Shown piece after piece: positions 53,248 to 61,169 of a stretch of 64,000 bases of DNA (the stretch's first letter is position 1; each line of letters begins with the position of its first letter). Made by a program: the position numbers and the translations under genes. The notes below the pieces were generated by a model that ran no database searches, was not told the DNA's origin, and saw only the letters and a program-made list of their open reading frames with translations. This stretch comes from Halobacillus litoralis (lineage in GTDB: Bacteria > Bacillota > Bacilli > Bacillales > Halobacillaceae): NCBI RefSeq assembly GCF_009856445.1, contig NZ_WMFA01000002.1, positions 248,001 through 312,000 on the forward strand. Direction: 5' to 3'.

Positions 53248-53814
53248 ATGAGTAAACAGACAGATCTAGACTTGTATGAAAGAATCTTTTCTAAAGATAA
53301 ACAAGCCCTTGAGATCCTTTACACCCGTTATGAAAAGCTTCTGTACTACTTCGCCTTTCAAATTGTGAATGATGAACATGCCGCCGAAGAGGTCATGCAT
53401 GATGTATTTATGAAGCTGTGGAAAGGAAGCCGGAAAGGTGCTTATCATCCGGGACGTGGTAAATTTTCAAGCTGGCTTTTAACAATCACTCGAAACGCTG
53501 CGATCGACCTTGTCCGTAAAAGGAACGTGACGGAAGTGGAGTGGAATTCAAACGACACAGAAGAGAAGGGGGAATGGAATGTTGAAGAAAGTCTGACAGT
53601 CAAAGAGGATCATGATTACTTGAGACGAGCGGTTAGAAGGTTGCCTGTGGAACAACGGGAGGTGATTCAGCTCGCTTACATGGAGGGAGCCTCTCAGAAC
53701 GAAATCTCAGAGAAGCAGGGCATTCCCCTTGGAACGGTCAAAGGAAGGATAAGACTCGCGCTGGAGAAATTACGGAAATTTTTAAAGGAAGAACGGAGGA
53801 ATACCATTGAATGA
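53248..53814 (+). CDS. ECF RNA polymerase sigma factor
   Basis: Group IV sigma factor of 188 residues with only regions 2 and 4. Region 2 is LEILYTRYEKLLYYFAFQIVNDEHAAEEVMHDVFMKLWKGS...FSSWLLTITRNAAIDLVRKR; region 4 is LPVEQREVIQLAYMEGASQNEISEKQGIPLGTVKGRIRLALEKLRK. RBS AAAGGAGAA precedes the ATG. Its end overlaps the zinc-finger anti-sigma gene by eight bases. The region 2-4 linker (NSNDTEEKGEWNVEESLTVK) is acidic. The signal and regulon are unknown. Confidence 0.94.
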   Translation: MSKQTDLDLYERIFSKDKQALEILYTRYEKLLYYFAFQIVNDEHAAEEVMHDVFMKLWKGSRKGAYHPGRGKFSSWLLTITRNAAIDLVRKRNVTEVEWNSNDTEEKGEWNVEESLTVKEDHDYLRRAVRRLPVEQREVIQLAYMEGASQNEISEKQGIPLGTVKGRIRLALEKLRKFLKEERRNTIE

Positions 53815-54034
53815 GGAGCTATGCCAAGAGATCGTCCACTATTTAAGGAATCAATTGGACGAAAAGGAAAGAATAGCGTTTAAAAAACACCTGAATCATT
53901 GTCCAACATGCAGTGAGGAAATAAAAGTGTTACAGAAGATAGGAGAAGCAGGTAAAAGGAGGGGAAAAGGAGGCCCGCCATCCGGAATGAAGAAGCGGGT
54001 TTTCCATTCCATTCATAACGGACAGGATCTTTAA
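53807..54034 (+). CDS. Minimal zinc-finger (zf-HC2) anti-sigma factor, 75 aa
   Basis: Cytoplasmic anti-sigma protein with a single ZAS-type domain: an N-terminal helix CQEIVHYLRNQLDEKERIAFKKH and the zinc motif HLNHCPTC (HxxxCxxC). There is no membrane span and no extracytoplasmic sensor, unlike most partners of ECF factors. It ends in a basic Gly-rich tail (KRRGKGGPPSGMKKR). TTG start at 53807, seven bases after GGAGG, overlapping the sigma gene. A redox or zinc signal acting on the finger would fit, but is inference. Confidence 0.86.
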   Translation: MNEELCQEIVHYLRNQLDEKERIAFKKHLNHCPTCSEEIKVLQKIGEAGKRRGKGGPPSGMKKRVFHSIHNGQDL

Positions 54035-54047
54035 AGAACTGGAACGT

Positions 54048-54341
54048 CTAATTGATTGGAGACCGCTTCTGTCCTTCATGGCTGTTTCCAACTGTGTCAG
54101 CAATCAATTGTAAACATGCTTTGGTTATGCCTACAGAAACATGTTTCTCCCGCGAATAGTGTTGGGGAGTCTTCCAAATAGATTTGAAGATCTCAGTCAG
54201 AAGGGTTTCCGCTTCCCGGGGGTTATGGATACTCCTGCTGATTAAACGGTGCAGGTAAAAGGTGTACTTCTGAGTTAGCTGATCAAAGGCATCTTTCTCT
54301 CTCATGGAAATTCTATCCAATAGTTCTTTATCTTTATTCAT
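54048..54341 (-). CDS. Sigma-70 region 2-only protein (ECF-derived), 97 aa
   Basis: The product aligns with ECF region 2 only: LLDRISMREKDAFDQLTQKYTFYLHRLISRSIHNPREAETLLTEIFKSIWKTPQHYS, followed by an analogue of the WLxxIxxNxxxD helix (VSVGITKACLQLIADTVGN). It then stops, with no region 4. The ATG has a good site (AGGAGATTATTT). It is convergent with the intact sigma/anti-sigma pair, 13 bases from the anti-sigma stop. It may be a truncated paralogue or a competitor that binds RNA polymerase or the anti-sigma factor. Both are inference. Confidence 0.7.
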   Translation of the reverse strand: MNKDKELLDRISMREKDAFDQLTQKYTFYLHRLISRSIHNPREAETLLTEIFKSIWKTPQHYSREKHVSVGITKACLQLIADTVGNSHEGQKRSPIN

Positions 54342-54508
54342 AAATAATCTCCTGGGTCATAAGTAATGATTCACTAATACCCTGCTTCCTCAAAAATAAA
54401 CCTCGGCATAAAAGATACACTCCCCGTTGTGAGTGAGTATTTTTACCCTTGGGGAGTGTTCATCATGGAAAGGTATAAAAACGTGAGCTGTTCCAGCCAA
54501 CGTGAATC

Positions 54509-55345
54509 TCAATACTTCGGTTTATAACTTAACTCATACAAATACTGCCTGTAGGACACGGAAGTCTTGTTGTGGTGGACAAGGAAGGGTCTTGTTTTGT
54601 GAATCGTCCGTCCGCCTGAAAACCTGGATAATGACTGGAAGGAAGGACGGGTGATCAAGCCTGACAAATAAGCAGATTGCTGGCTGTCGGGTTTCCTTTT
54701 TGTATTCAGGCCTTCAATCATTTTTTCAGAGGTCCGTATACTGAATCCATGTCCGAAGAATTCATTGTCTCCGATGGCAATCGCGTTGACCCCTCTGAAC
54801 CATGAAGTACTTGGATTCACATCAGGATTGTTGAAATACACAACATCTCCAGGAACATAATGGTTGGCAAAAAAGGAATACAGACCGAGGTCGTCATCGG
54901 TATGCCAGCTGTATAAATAAAGGTTTGGAAAGAGCGTGTTGAAGGAAGAGGCGCCCATCGTTTTGAGGAGACCGTGATAAAAGTTGATGACACAAGCGGT
55001 CGCACACTCGAATTTATATTGAGCACTGTTTGTGAAAATATCCCGGGTGGCATCAGCAGGGGAAACCTGCCTTCTCAACAAAAATCCGCCAGCGGTCGTC
55101 AGCTGCCAATATTCAGGGTTGCAGCGTGCCGTGCGAAAAGTGGCAAAGGATGATTCGCCATTGTCCATTTCTTTTGCGCTCACAATGATGTTCTTTCTGC
55201 TTTTGATTTCGAACATGAGTTCCTTTTCTGATGAAAAAGAGTAGAGGTTTGGCGTCTTTTGCAAGGCTTCTATGATCGTCGTTTCCGTTGTATCTGCTTT
55301 CCACGAATCATCTGGTTGAAAGGGCCTCCCGGATACCTGGATCAT
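54509..55345 (-). CDS. tgl: Protein-glutamine gamma-glutamyltransferase (spore transglutaminase)
   Basis: Cross-links spore coat proteins by epsilon-(gamma-glutamyl)lysine bonds. The 278-residue protein has the Tgl landmarks: MIQVSGRPFQP at the N terminus, the catalytic cysteine in YKFECATACVINFYHGLL, YSWHTDDDLGL, PGDVVYFNNPDVNP with the acidic residue and FFGHGFSIR with the histidine. Length equals other Bacillus Tgl enzymes. RBS AAAGGAGGAACC is upstream. A sporulation-sigma promoter is expected, but I could not place one with confidence. Confidence 0.95.
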   Translation of the reverse strand: MIQVSGRPFQPDDSWKADTTETTIIEALQKTPNLYSFSSEKELMFEIKSRKNIIVSAKEMDNGESSFATFRTARCNPEYWQLTTAGGFLLRRQVSPADATRDIFTNSAQYKFECATACVINFYHGLLKTMGASSFNTLFPNLYLYSWHTDDDLGLYSFFANHYVPGDVVYFNNPDVNPSTSWFRGVNAIAIGDNEFFGHGFSIRTSEKMIEGLNTKRKPDSQQSAYLSGLITRPSFQSLSRFSGGRTIHKTRPFLVHHNKTSVSYRQYLYELSYKPKY

Positions 55346-55461
55346 ACGGTTCCTCCTTTGCGAAGTGAAACATCTGTCCTTGTACCTATCCTATTCATGA
55401 GGGCGGTGGATGATGTGTAGAGGCTTACCTATGGGCTGGGGTGGGAAAATGTATATCATGC

Positions 55462-55851
55462 AGGAAGAGTGAGCCGCGAGCAGGGAAAGTGAGTCGCGCG
55501 GAGGAAGAGTGAGTCGCGCGCGGGAAACGGTGGAACGCGCGCAAGAAGCAGGGAACGCGCGCAAGAAGCAGGGAACGCGCGCAAGGAGCAGAGGAACGCG
55601 CGCGAGAAGCGGGGAACGCGCGCGGGAAGCGGGGAACGCGCGCAAGAAGCAGGGAACGCGCGCGAGAAGCGGTGGAACGCGCGCAAGAAGCAGGGAACGC
55701 GCGCAAGAAGCGGTGGAACGCGCGCAAGAAGCAGGGAACGCGCGCAAGAAGCGGTGGAACGCGCGCAAGAAGCAGGGAACGCGCGCGAGAAGCGGGGAAC
55801 GCGCGCAAGAAGTAGGGAACGCGCGCAAGAAGCAGAGAAACCCGCGCAAGA
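55462..55851. repeat. Tandem array of about 16 GAACGCGCGCAAGAAGCAGG units plus three GAGTCGCGC-type units
   Basis: From 55533 come about 16 units of 20-21 bp built on GAACGCGCGC followed by AAGAAGCAGG, AAGAAGCGGTG or GAGAAGCGGG. The left edge (55462-55532) has three degenerate units with GTGAGTCGCGC, nearly the core of the array at 26139-26575. Unit length, GC-rich palindromic core and three alternating tails are shared by both arrays. It lies after the terminator of the LtaS-like gene and upstream of tgl. Reading frames across it are spurious. Confidence 0.93.
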
Positions 55852-55880
55852 AAAAAGGAGTCATGGTCCCATGACTCCTT
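55850..55880 (-). terminator. Intrinsic terminator of the PlsY-like/fusion/LtaS-like operon
   Basis: AAGGAGTCATGG pairs perfectly with CCATGACTCCTT and is followed by six T on the minus strand. The stop codon of the LtaS-like gene overlaps the stem. Confidence 0.93.
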
Positions 55881-57672
55881 AATCTTTATACCGCAGCCAA
55901 TCTCCTTTGATCACTTGATCAGAGAGCTGCAGTTCGCTTCTGGCTTTGCTTCTTCCTTCTTCACAATCCTGATTGGATAAGGGGGTCCCTTTTTCAGTAT
56001 CGAGGCACTGTCCTTTAATATACATGGTAGATTCAGAGATGTAATTTCCGTTTCGGAAGGTGACAAAGGCGTCGTGCTCACCGGTCAACAAGTTCTCGCT
56101 AAAGCTCATATAGTTTGCGCTCCGTTTTCCCAGCAGGTGTAGAACTGTCGCACGGATATCGATTTGGCCGGCCACTTTATCGAACGTTTCTCCTTGTAGT
56201 CCAGGAATGTGAATGAGGACAGGGACGCGCTGATTCTTGATGTGAGAAAAGGTCGTCTCTGGCTGGTCGAGCAGTTCAAATAGACCATCCTCATATTCTG
56301 TGGAGATTCCGTAATGGTCCCCATAAAGGACAAACATCGTATTCTCATACATCCCTTGTTCTTTTAACCTCTCCATAAAGGTTTCAACAGAGGAATCCAA
56401 GTAATGGACCGTTGAAAGATAACGGTTCACAACGGGTTCTGAGGTCACGTCCGTTTCAAACGTCTGGTCCTCTTCATGCAGCAAAAACGGGAAGTGGTTT
56501 GTCAACGTGATGAATTTAGCTAAGTAAGGCGTGTCCAATTCCTTCAATTTGGGTACCGACTGCTCGAAGAAATGGAGATCCTCTAGGCCATAGTTGACGG
56601 AGTTTTCTTCGGTGACCTTATAATCCTTTTCTGAAAAAAAGCGGTCGTAGCCTAACGTGTCATACATTTCCGTACGGTTCCAGAACGATCGCTCATTGCC
56701 GTGGAAGACGGCAGACTGGTAGTTTCCGAGAATCTCCGGGAGACCGTGAAACGCATTGTCGGGACGGCGGACGAAGACGGAACCACCGTCGAGCGGGTAG
56801 AGGCCGGTATCAAGCATGAACTCCGCATCGGAACTTTTTCCCTGGGCGGTTTGTTCATATAGGTTAGAAAAATAAAAGCTCTCGTCCTTGATTTCGTTTA
56901 AGAACGGCGTCACTTCTTCACCATCAACTTCCAAGTCCAGGACGAAATTTTGTACGGACTCAAGACCTATAAACACGACATTCATCCCGTCGGCTTCCCC
57001 GAACCATTCGGTTGTTTCCTTTTCCTGCTCTTTGATATAGGCCTGCATCGGCTCTGCATCGCTGGGGTCGGACAACCATTTGAACAACGGGGAGCGGATG
57101 GAGTGCCCGACATCGAACCATTGATAGGTAAACAAACTCATCGTCTGCACAAATTGGGTGCGGTTGTAATTCTCCGTGAGCACATACGGCTTGTAGAGAA
57201 GGCCGGCTGCAAGCATGGTGATGGTCATAAGGCTTGCAACTGTAAGGTACCCCTTTTTCGGAGGCGTCTGAAAGGTTTCTTTTCTGAACAACAACCAGCC
57301 GAACACAAAAATATCAATAAATAAAAGCAGATCCCACGGGGAAAAGAGCTCCCACGTACTGCGGCTCAAACCACCGACATTCCCGATTTGAAGGAGGATA
57401 GTCAAGGTCATGAAGTCTTCATAAAAACGATAGTACAGAAGGTGGGCGTACAACCAGAACGTCACGAGAAACAGGAGTGCTGGTAATACCCATTTCCTGA
57501 ACCGGTCCGGTGTAAAAAGCGGCACGCTGAAAAGAAGCATGACAGGACCGAGGATCGTCAGGATCATCACAAGATGTACGGGCCAATGCGTCGGCTGCAG
57601 CTGAAAACCGATGTACATAAGAAGCACGATTTTGACCCAGTAAAAGGCAATCAGCCCTGTGTACGCCTTCAT
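55879..57672 (-). CDS. LtaS-like phosphoglycerol transferase (membrane sulfatase-fold)
   Basis: Polyglycerolphosphate synthase-type enzyme of 597 residues: five N-terminal membrane spans (about 5-165) and an extracytoplasmic sulfatase-fold domain. Metal and nucleophile residues are in place: E238 in FIGLESVQNFV, T275 in YEQTAQGKSSD, and D452-H453 in VLYGDHYGIS; NHFPF carries a further His. The start overlaps the fusion gene by four bases (ATGA), with only a weak AAAAGAG site, so it is translationally coupled. It could be a main lipoteichoic acid synthase, a YfnI/YqgS-type paralogue or a primase of the YvgJ type. The partners suggest a modified lipid or polymer. Confidence 0.92.
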   Translation of the reverse strand: MKAYTGLIAFYWVKIVLLMYIGFQLQPTHWPVHLVMILTILGPVMLLFSVPLFTPDRFRKWVLPALLFLVTFWLYAHLLYYRFYEDFMTLTILLQIGNVGGLSRSTWELFSPWDLLLFIDIFVFGWLLFRKETFQTPPKKGYLTVASLMTITMLAAGLLYKPYVLTENYNRTQFVQTMSLFTYQWFDVGHSIRSPLFKWLSDPSDAEPMQAYIKEQEKETTEWFGEADGMNVVFIGLESVQNFVLDLEVDGEEVTPFLNEIKDESFYFSNLYEQTAQGKSSDAEFMLDTGLYPLDGGSVFVRRPDNAFHGLPEILGNYQSAVFHGNERSFWNRTEMYDTLGYDRFFSEKDYKVTEENSVNYGLEDLHFFEQSVPKLKELDTPYLAKFITLTNHFPFLLHEEDQTFETDVTSEPVVNRYLSTVHYLDSSVETFMERLKEQGMYENTMFVLYGDHYGISTEYEDGLFELLDQPETTFSHIKNQRVPVLIHIPGLQGETFDKVAGQIDIRATVLHLLGKRSANYMSFSENLLTGEHDAFVTFRNGNYISESTMYIKGQCLDTEKGTPLSNQDCEEGRSKARSELQLSDQVIKGDWLRYKD

Positions 57673-59258
57673 GACGAAACTCTTTTCTGTTCGGTCTCCT
57701 TCAAGCGGTTCATGGCATCAAGCAACCGAGTGATGTTCACATGGGAGACTGTTCCCATCAGGGCAATCTGCATCCAATTCTGCTCTTGCAAATAGCTGCT
57801 TTCATAATTGACTAGAATGCCCTGCTTCTTCAACCGATTTCCATACGTGACGGAAGAAAACGTGGAGGGAAGGGCGATGGTGACGATCCCATTCGAATAC
57901 GTCTTGTCGCCAATAACCGTCCAACTTTGGTTTTCCAATTCCGACCGCAGCAGATTCATCCACTCAACCTTTGCTGATGCATCAAGCTCCAGTGCTTTCT
58001 TCATTGCAAAAAGAGCGTTTGATGAGTGAGTGAAGGGTGTACTTTTCTTTGATGCGTATAAGCCTAAGTCCAAATACCTTGGAATCGTGGAATTCGGAAA
58101 CGGTTTGTGATGATGAAAGACGATGGCAAGACCAGGATAAGACCCGAGACCTTTCCCGCTCACGCTTGAAGCCAGGTACACATCACGAAGGTCCACCTCA
58201 TCGACGCCGAGGGAGCTGCATGCATCAAGACATAAGTGAACACCATAATCGGCTGCTGCTTCTTTCAGTGCTTTCAGGTCGTATAAATAGCCGGTAGAGG
58301 TTTCACAATGGACCGTCCATATCCAGCGGATGTTAGGGCGCTCATCCAGCACGGAACAGATTTCTTCCATGGAGATGGCCGTGTTCCACTTCTTTTGGAT
58401 GGTGTGAAAAGAGAGGTCTGCTCTTGTGGCGTGATCGATCAGCCGCTCGCCGAACTCTCCATTGGATAAAATCAGACCTTCCCCGTCAAGCTGCTTGATT
58501 TGCTGGGCCACCACATCATTGGCAAGCGTCCCCGTTCCGACAAGGATGGAAGCATGAGGGGCGTTCGTTTTCTCAGTCAACAGAGACTGTACACTCGTCA
58601 TCAGCTCCAAAAATTCATCTGAACGGTGGGATTGAGTCGCTTTGCTCAATGACTGAGCTACATCTTCATCCATCGGAACAGGTCCGGATAAAAAGGAAAT
58701 CGGCTCGTAGCGGGCGAGTATGCGGTGATAGGCCTGTGTCGCCTTGACGAAATTCTCCTTCGTCAGCTTCATGGGCTGATACAGTGCTTCCTTCGTCCCT
58801 ACAGTATGAGCAAATGGTTCAAAGCCCAGCTTCCGATATAAAACGAGCTCGCGTTCTGTACCAGAAATGAGCGCGACATCGAATTTTTGTTTCAGGCAGT
58901 AGCTGGCCAGCTGGTCAATCATACCGAAGAAAGTCGTCCGCTTCCGGTATTCTTTTTTCACCGAGAGTAAACGGATTTCACAGGGAACAGACCCCTCTTC
59001 CAAATAGTTATCGATATCTGGCAGTTTATGATCGAGAGAAAAGGGACGATCGCCTCGGACAGCAATCATGCCGATGACTTCCTCTCCTTTTTTAGCAATG
59101 ATATATGTATTTTCATTATGGAATTTATCTGTGAGTCTACGAGATTCATTTCGATCATGTTGGGGAATCTCCTCGACGAATGTGGCGTAATTCAATTGAT
59201 GGATCTGCTCGTATTCTTCATCGGTTGATGCCACTTTATATATGAACGGTTGTTTCAT
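57669..59258 (-). CDS. Fusion: LuxI/FeeM-like N-acyltransferase (GNAT) and class V PLP aminotransferase
   Basis: A 529-residue two-domain protein. Residues 1 to about 165 form a GNAT-fold transferase of the FeeM/autoinducer-synthase type (NYATFVEEIPQHD, then VPCEIRLLSVKKEYRKR and LYRKLGFEPF). Residues about 185-525 are a class V aminotransferase: LSGPVP, HRSDEF, HCETSTGYLYD, LDACSSLG and the PLP lysine K369 in SVSGKGLGSYPG. The start is the ATG at 59256-59258 after AGAGGAGG; the open frame upstream to 59669 runs antisense-like through the PlsY-like gene. The pairing suggests amination of a keto or aldehyde substrate and N-acylation of the product. Confidence 0.88.
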   Translation of the reverse strand: MKQPFIYKVASTDEEYEQIHQLNYATFVEEIPQHDRNESRRLTDKFHNENTYIIAKKGEEVIGMIAVRGDRPFSLDHKLPDIDNYLEEGSVPCEIRLLSVKKEYRKRTTFFGMIDQLASYCLKQKFDVALISGTERELVLYRKLGFEPFAHTVGTKEALYQPMKLTKENFVKATQAYHRILARYEPISFLSGPVPMDEDVAQSLSKATQSHRSDEFLELMTSVQSLLTEKTNAPHASILVGTGTLANDVVAQQIKQLDGEGLILSNGEFGERLIDHATRADLSFHTIQKKWNTAISMEEICSVLDERPNIRWIWTVHCETSTGYLYDLKALKEAAADYGVHLCLDACSSLGVDEVDLRDVYLASSVSGKGLGSYPGLAIVFHHHKPFPNSTIPRYLDLGLYASKKSTPFTHSSNALFAMKKALELDASAKVEWMNLLRSELENQSWTVIGDKTYSNGIVTIALPSTFSSVTYGNRLKKQGILVNYESSYLQEQNWMQIALMGTVSHVNITRLLDAMNRLKETEQKRVSS

Positions 59259-59275
59259 AGATGTTCCTCCTCTTT

Positions 59276-59824
59276 CTAGCTGCCTGGGTGGACAGGAATA
59301 AGATGGGAAAGGACGACTAATCCATATCCGATTAAGAGTCCGAAGCTTACAGCCGGATCTCCTCGGAAAAAGGCACTGACCACGGGGATGATCATGGCGC
59401 CTAGCATCACTTTTGAAAAAGAGACGGGAAGAAATTTGGCGAGTAATGCGGCCCCTCCAAAGATCAAAAGTCCCGGCCACTCGAGGACAAGCGTGCAGGC
59501 AAGATAGACGACAACACCCTTGCCCCCTCGGCCCTTCAGCCAAATCGACCAAATATGACCAGCAACCGAGGATATGACCATCGCCGCAAGGATGACAGGG
59601 GAGACGCTTAGGTAGAGAGCAAGGCTCAGAGGAAGAATGGTTTTCAGTGCATCGATCACCACGGTCCAAATGAATGCCTGTTCCCCCGCCATTCTCCCTG
59701 CGTTTCTTGCTCCCCCTGTGCCACTCCCGAGCATTGTAATATCTTCCTGCAGCTTATACTTCGTCACCACGTAAGCGCCATTGATTCCAGCGAACAAATA
59801 ACTGATGATCGGCCAAATCCACAT
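59276..59824 (-). CDS. PlsY-like membrane acyltransferase
   Basis: A 182-residue membrane protein of the PlsY (acyl-phosphate:glycerol-3-phosphate acyltransferase) family with four or five spans. Motif 1 is GSGTGGARNAGR in place of GSGNxGATNxxR, and motif 2 is GHIWSIWLKGRGGKGVVVYL. The third motif is degenerate (VVLSHLIPVHP). It is therefore a divergent paralogue and probably not the housekeeping PlsY. The start is the ATG at 59822-59824 behind GAGGGGTGAGG. First gene of an operon with the acyltransferase-aminotransferase fusion (17-base gap) and the LtaS-like gene. Confidence 0.85.
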   Translation of the reverse strand: MWIWPIISYLFAGINGAYVVTKYKLQEDITMLGSGTGGARNAGRMAGEQAFIWTVVIDALKTILPLSLALYLSVSPVILAAMVISSVAGHIWSIWLKGRGGKGVVVYLACTLVLEWPGLLIFGGAALLAKFLPVSFSKVMLGAMIIPVVSAFFRGDPAVSFGLLIGYGLVVLSHLIPVHPGS

Positions 59825-60045
59825 GTCCTCACCCCTCGTACTTTCCATCATCTATCATACGATGCAACCCTTCAAATCGTTTCATAATATGGAAAATGTA
59901 TACGGTGGCACATGACATTTTACAATTATTTCAACATATCGTGTGGATGACTAAAGATTTGCTTTTCGTCAGCCGCCAGCTATTTTTTCTGAAGATATTC
60001 TTTATAATAGAAAGATAAGAGGATTGTTTAGAAGGAGGAAGGCGG

Positions 60046-60399
60046 ATGCAGAAGGTCATTCCGACATTGAAAATCTCAAACGAAGAAAAGAGTCAGACTT
60101 TTTATATAGAGGGGCTTGGGTTTCGAGTGGACTGGGAGCACCGTTTTGAGCCTGGTTATCCTGTATTCATGCAGATTTCAAGGGGAGAAGATCTTCTCTA
60201 TTTAACCGCCCATGAAGGAGATTGCCAGCCTGGTGGTTTGGTTCATATTCTTGTCGAGGATGTCGATCGTTTTTATGAGACATTGCCGCAGGAAAAACTT
60301 GAAGTGAATCCGCCGTACGAAATGATAGAGGGCATCCGTATGTTAAGTATCACCGATCCGGATGGAAATGAACTTCGATTTATGAATATGAAGAAATAG
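60046..60399 (+). CDS. VOC-superfamily protein (glyoxalase/bleomycin-resistance type)
   Basis: A 117-residue single VOC module. It opens KVIPTLKISNEEKSQTFYIEGLGFRVDWEHRFEPGYPVF and closes IRMLSITDPDGNELRFMN, the pattern of bleomycin-resistance-like proteins. Candidate metal ligand H is in LVHILVEDVDRFYE and E in GNELRF, but a full glyoxalase ligand set is not obvious. RBS AAGGAGGAAGG is upstream. Function could be antibiotic binding or a small-molecule lyase. Confidence 0.88.
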   Translation: MQKVIPTLKISNEEKSQTFYIEGLGFRVDWEHRFEPGYPVFMQISRGEDLLYLTAHEGDCQPGGLVHILVEDVDRFYETLPQEKLEVNPPYEMIEGIRMLSITDPDGNELRFMNMKK

Positions 60400-60472
60400 C
60401 GATGATCCAAAGCGATTCTGCTATATTATTTTAGTATTACCTTAGGTTTGATTTGAAGAGGGGGAGTTTATC

Positions 60473-61129
60473 ATACCAACAATCAAAGATAAGTTACAGT
60501 TAACGAAATATAAGAATATGGTTGTCCTTCACCAGCCGGAAGACTATGATTTATTTGATGAGCAATCGTCAATCCTATCCGAAAATCATGATGCGATTTT
60601 TATTTTCGTGGCAAACCTTGAGGAGATGAAAGAACACTTGCAAACACTTCTCGATCGCAAGGAGGTTTTAGCAGAGAAAGGCTACGTTTTCTTTGCCTAC
60701 CCGAAAAAAGGGAATACGCGTTACGATACGTACATACACAGGGATGACATGTTTCCGGCATTAAAAATCGGGGAGGATAAGTACGTGGGAGGCAGTGATA
60801 TCAAGTTTTCCCGTATGGTCAGTATGGATGACGTGTTCACAGTTGTCGGCATGAAGCGGGAGAAGAAAAAAGCACCAAAAACCGCTGCGGCCAGTCAATG
60901 TGTGGCCGATTATGAAGACCAGGTGGAGGATGTTGAAAATCTATTAAAGGATCATCCGATTGCCCAGGAGTTTTTCAAGAACTTGACCCCAGGTTATCAA
61001 AGGGATTGGGCGCGTCATATTTTCTCCGCAAAACAGCAAACCACACGAGATAAGCGGACAAAACAAATGATCGATATCTTATCGGAAGGCTATAAATCCC
61101 TCGATTTGTACCGTCGTAAGAAAAAGTAG
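60473..61129 (+). CDS. YdeI/OmpD-associated (OmdA) family protein, probable AUA start
   Basis: A protein of about 218 residues whose C-terminal 60 residues match the YdeI/OmdA family (FFKNLTPGYQRDWARHIFSAKQQTTRDKRTKQMIDILSEG). The first ATG in frame (60518) has no ribosome site. Fifteen codons upstream, ATA at 60473 lies six bases after a strong GAGGGGGAG, and the frame encodes PTIKDKLQLTKYKNMVVLHQPEDY, a natural N terminus for the family. No ATG, GTG or TTG exists between the TGA at 60449 and 60518. A rare AUA start, or a sequencing error there, is likely. Related proteins are annotated as bacteriocin-protection proteins; role unproven. Confidence 0.8.
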   Translation: MPTIKDKLQLTKYKNMVVLHQPEDYDLFDEQSSILSENHDAIFIFVANLEEMKEHLQTLLDRKEVLAEKGYVFFAYPKKGNTRYDTYIHRDDMFPALKIGEDKYVGGSDIKFSRMVSMDDVFTVVGMKREKKKAPKTAAASQCVADYEDQVEDVENLLKDHPIAQEFFKNLTPGYQRDWARHIFSAKQQTTRDKRTKQMIDILSEGYKSLDLYRRKKK

Positions 61130-61132
61130 GTG

Positions 61133-61166
61133 AAAAAAGACCAAGCCGTCAGGGCTTGGTCTTTTC
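61133..61166. terminator. Bidirectional terminator between the OmdA-type gene and brnQ
   Basis: AAAAGACCAAGCC pairs with GGCTTGGTCTTTT, with A and T tracts on the two sides, serving both convergent genes. Confidence 0.92.
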
Positions 61167-61169
61167 TTC

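Noticed and set aside
55391-55874. Frames of 76-157 residues with ARS/FLRAFP repeats on both strands
   Set aside because: Artefacts of the second tandem array; low-complexity in every frame and without start signals.
59259-59669. N-terminal extension of the acyltransferase-aminotransferase frame
   Set aside because: It runs through the PlsY-like coding region in another frame, is Arg/Cys/Ser-rich, and the ATG at 59258 has a strong ribosome site.
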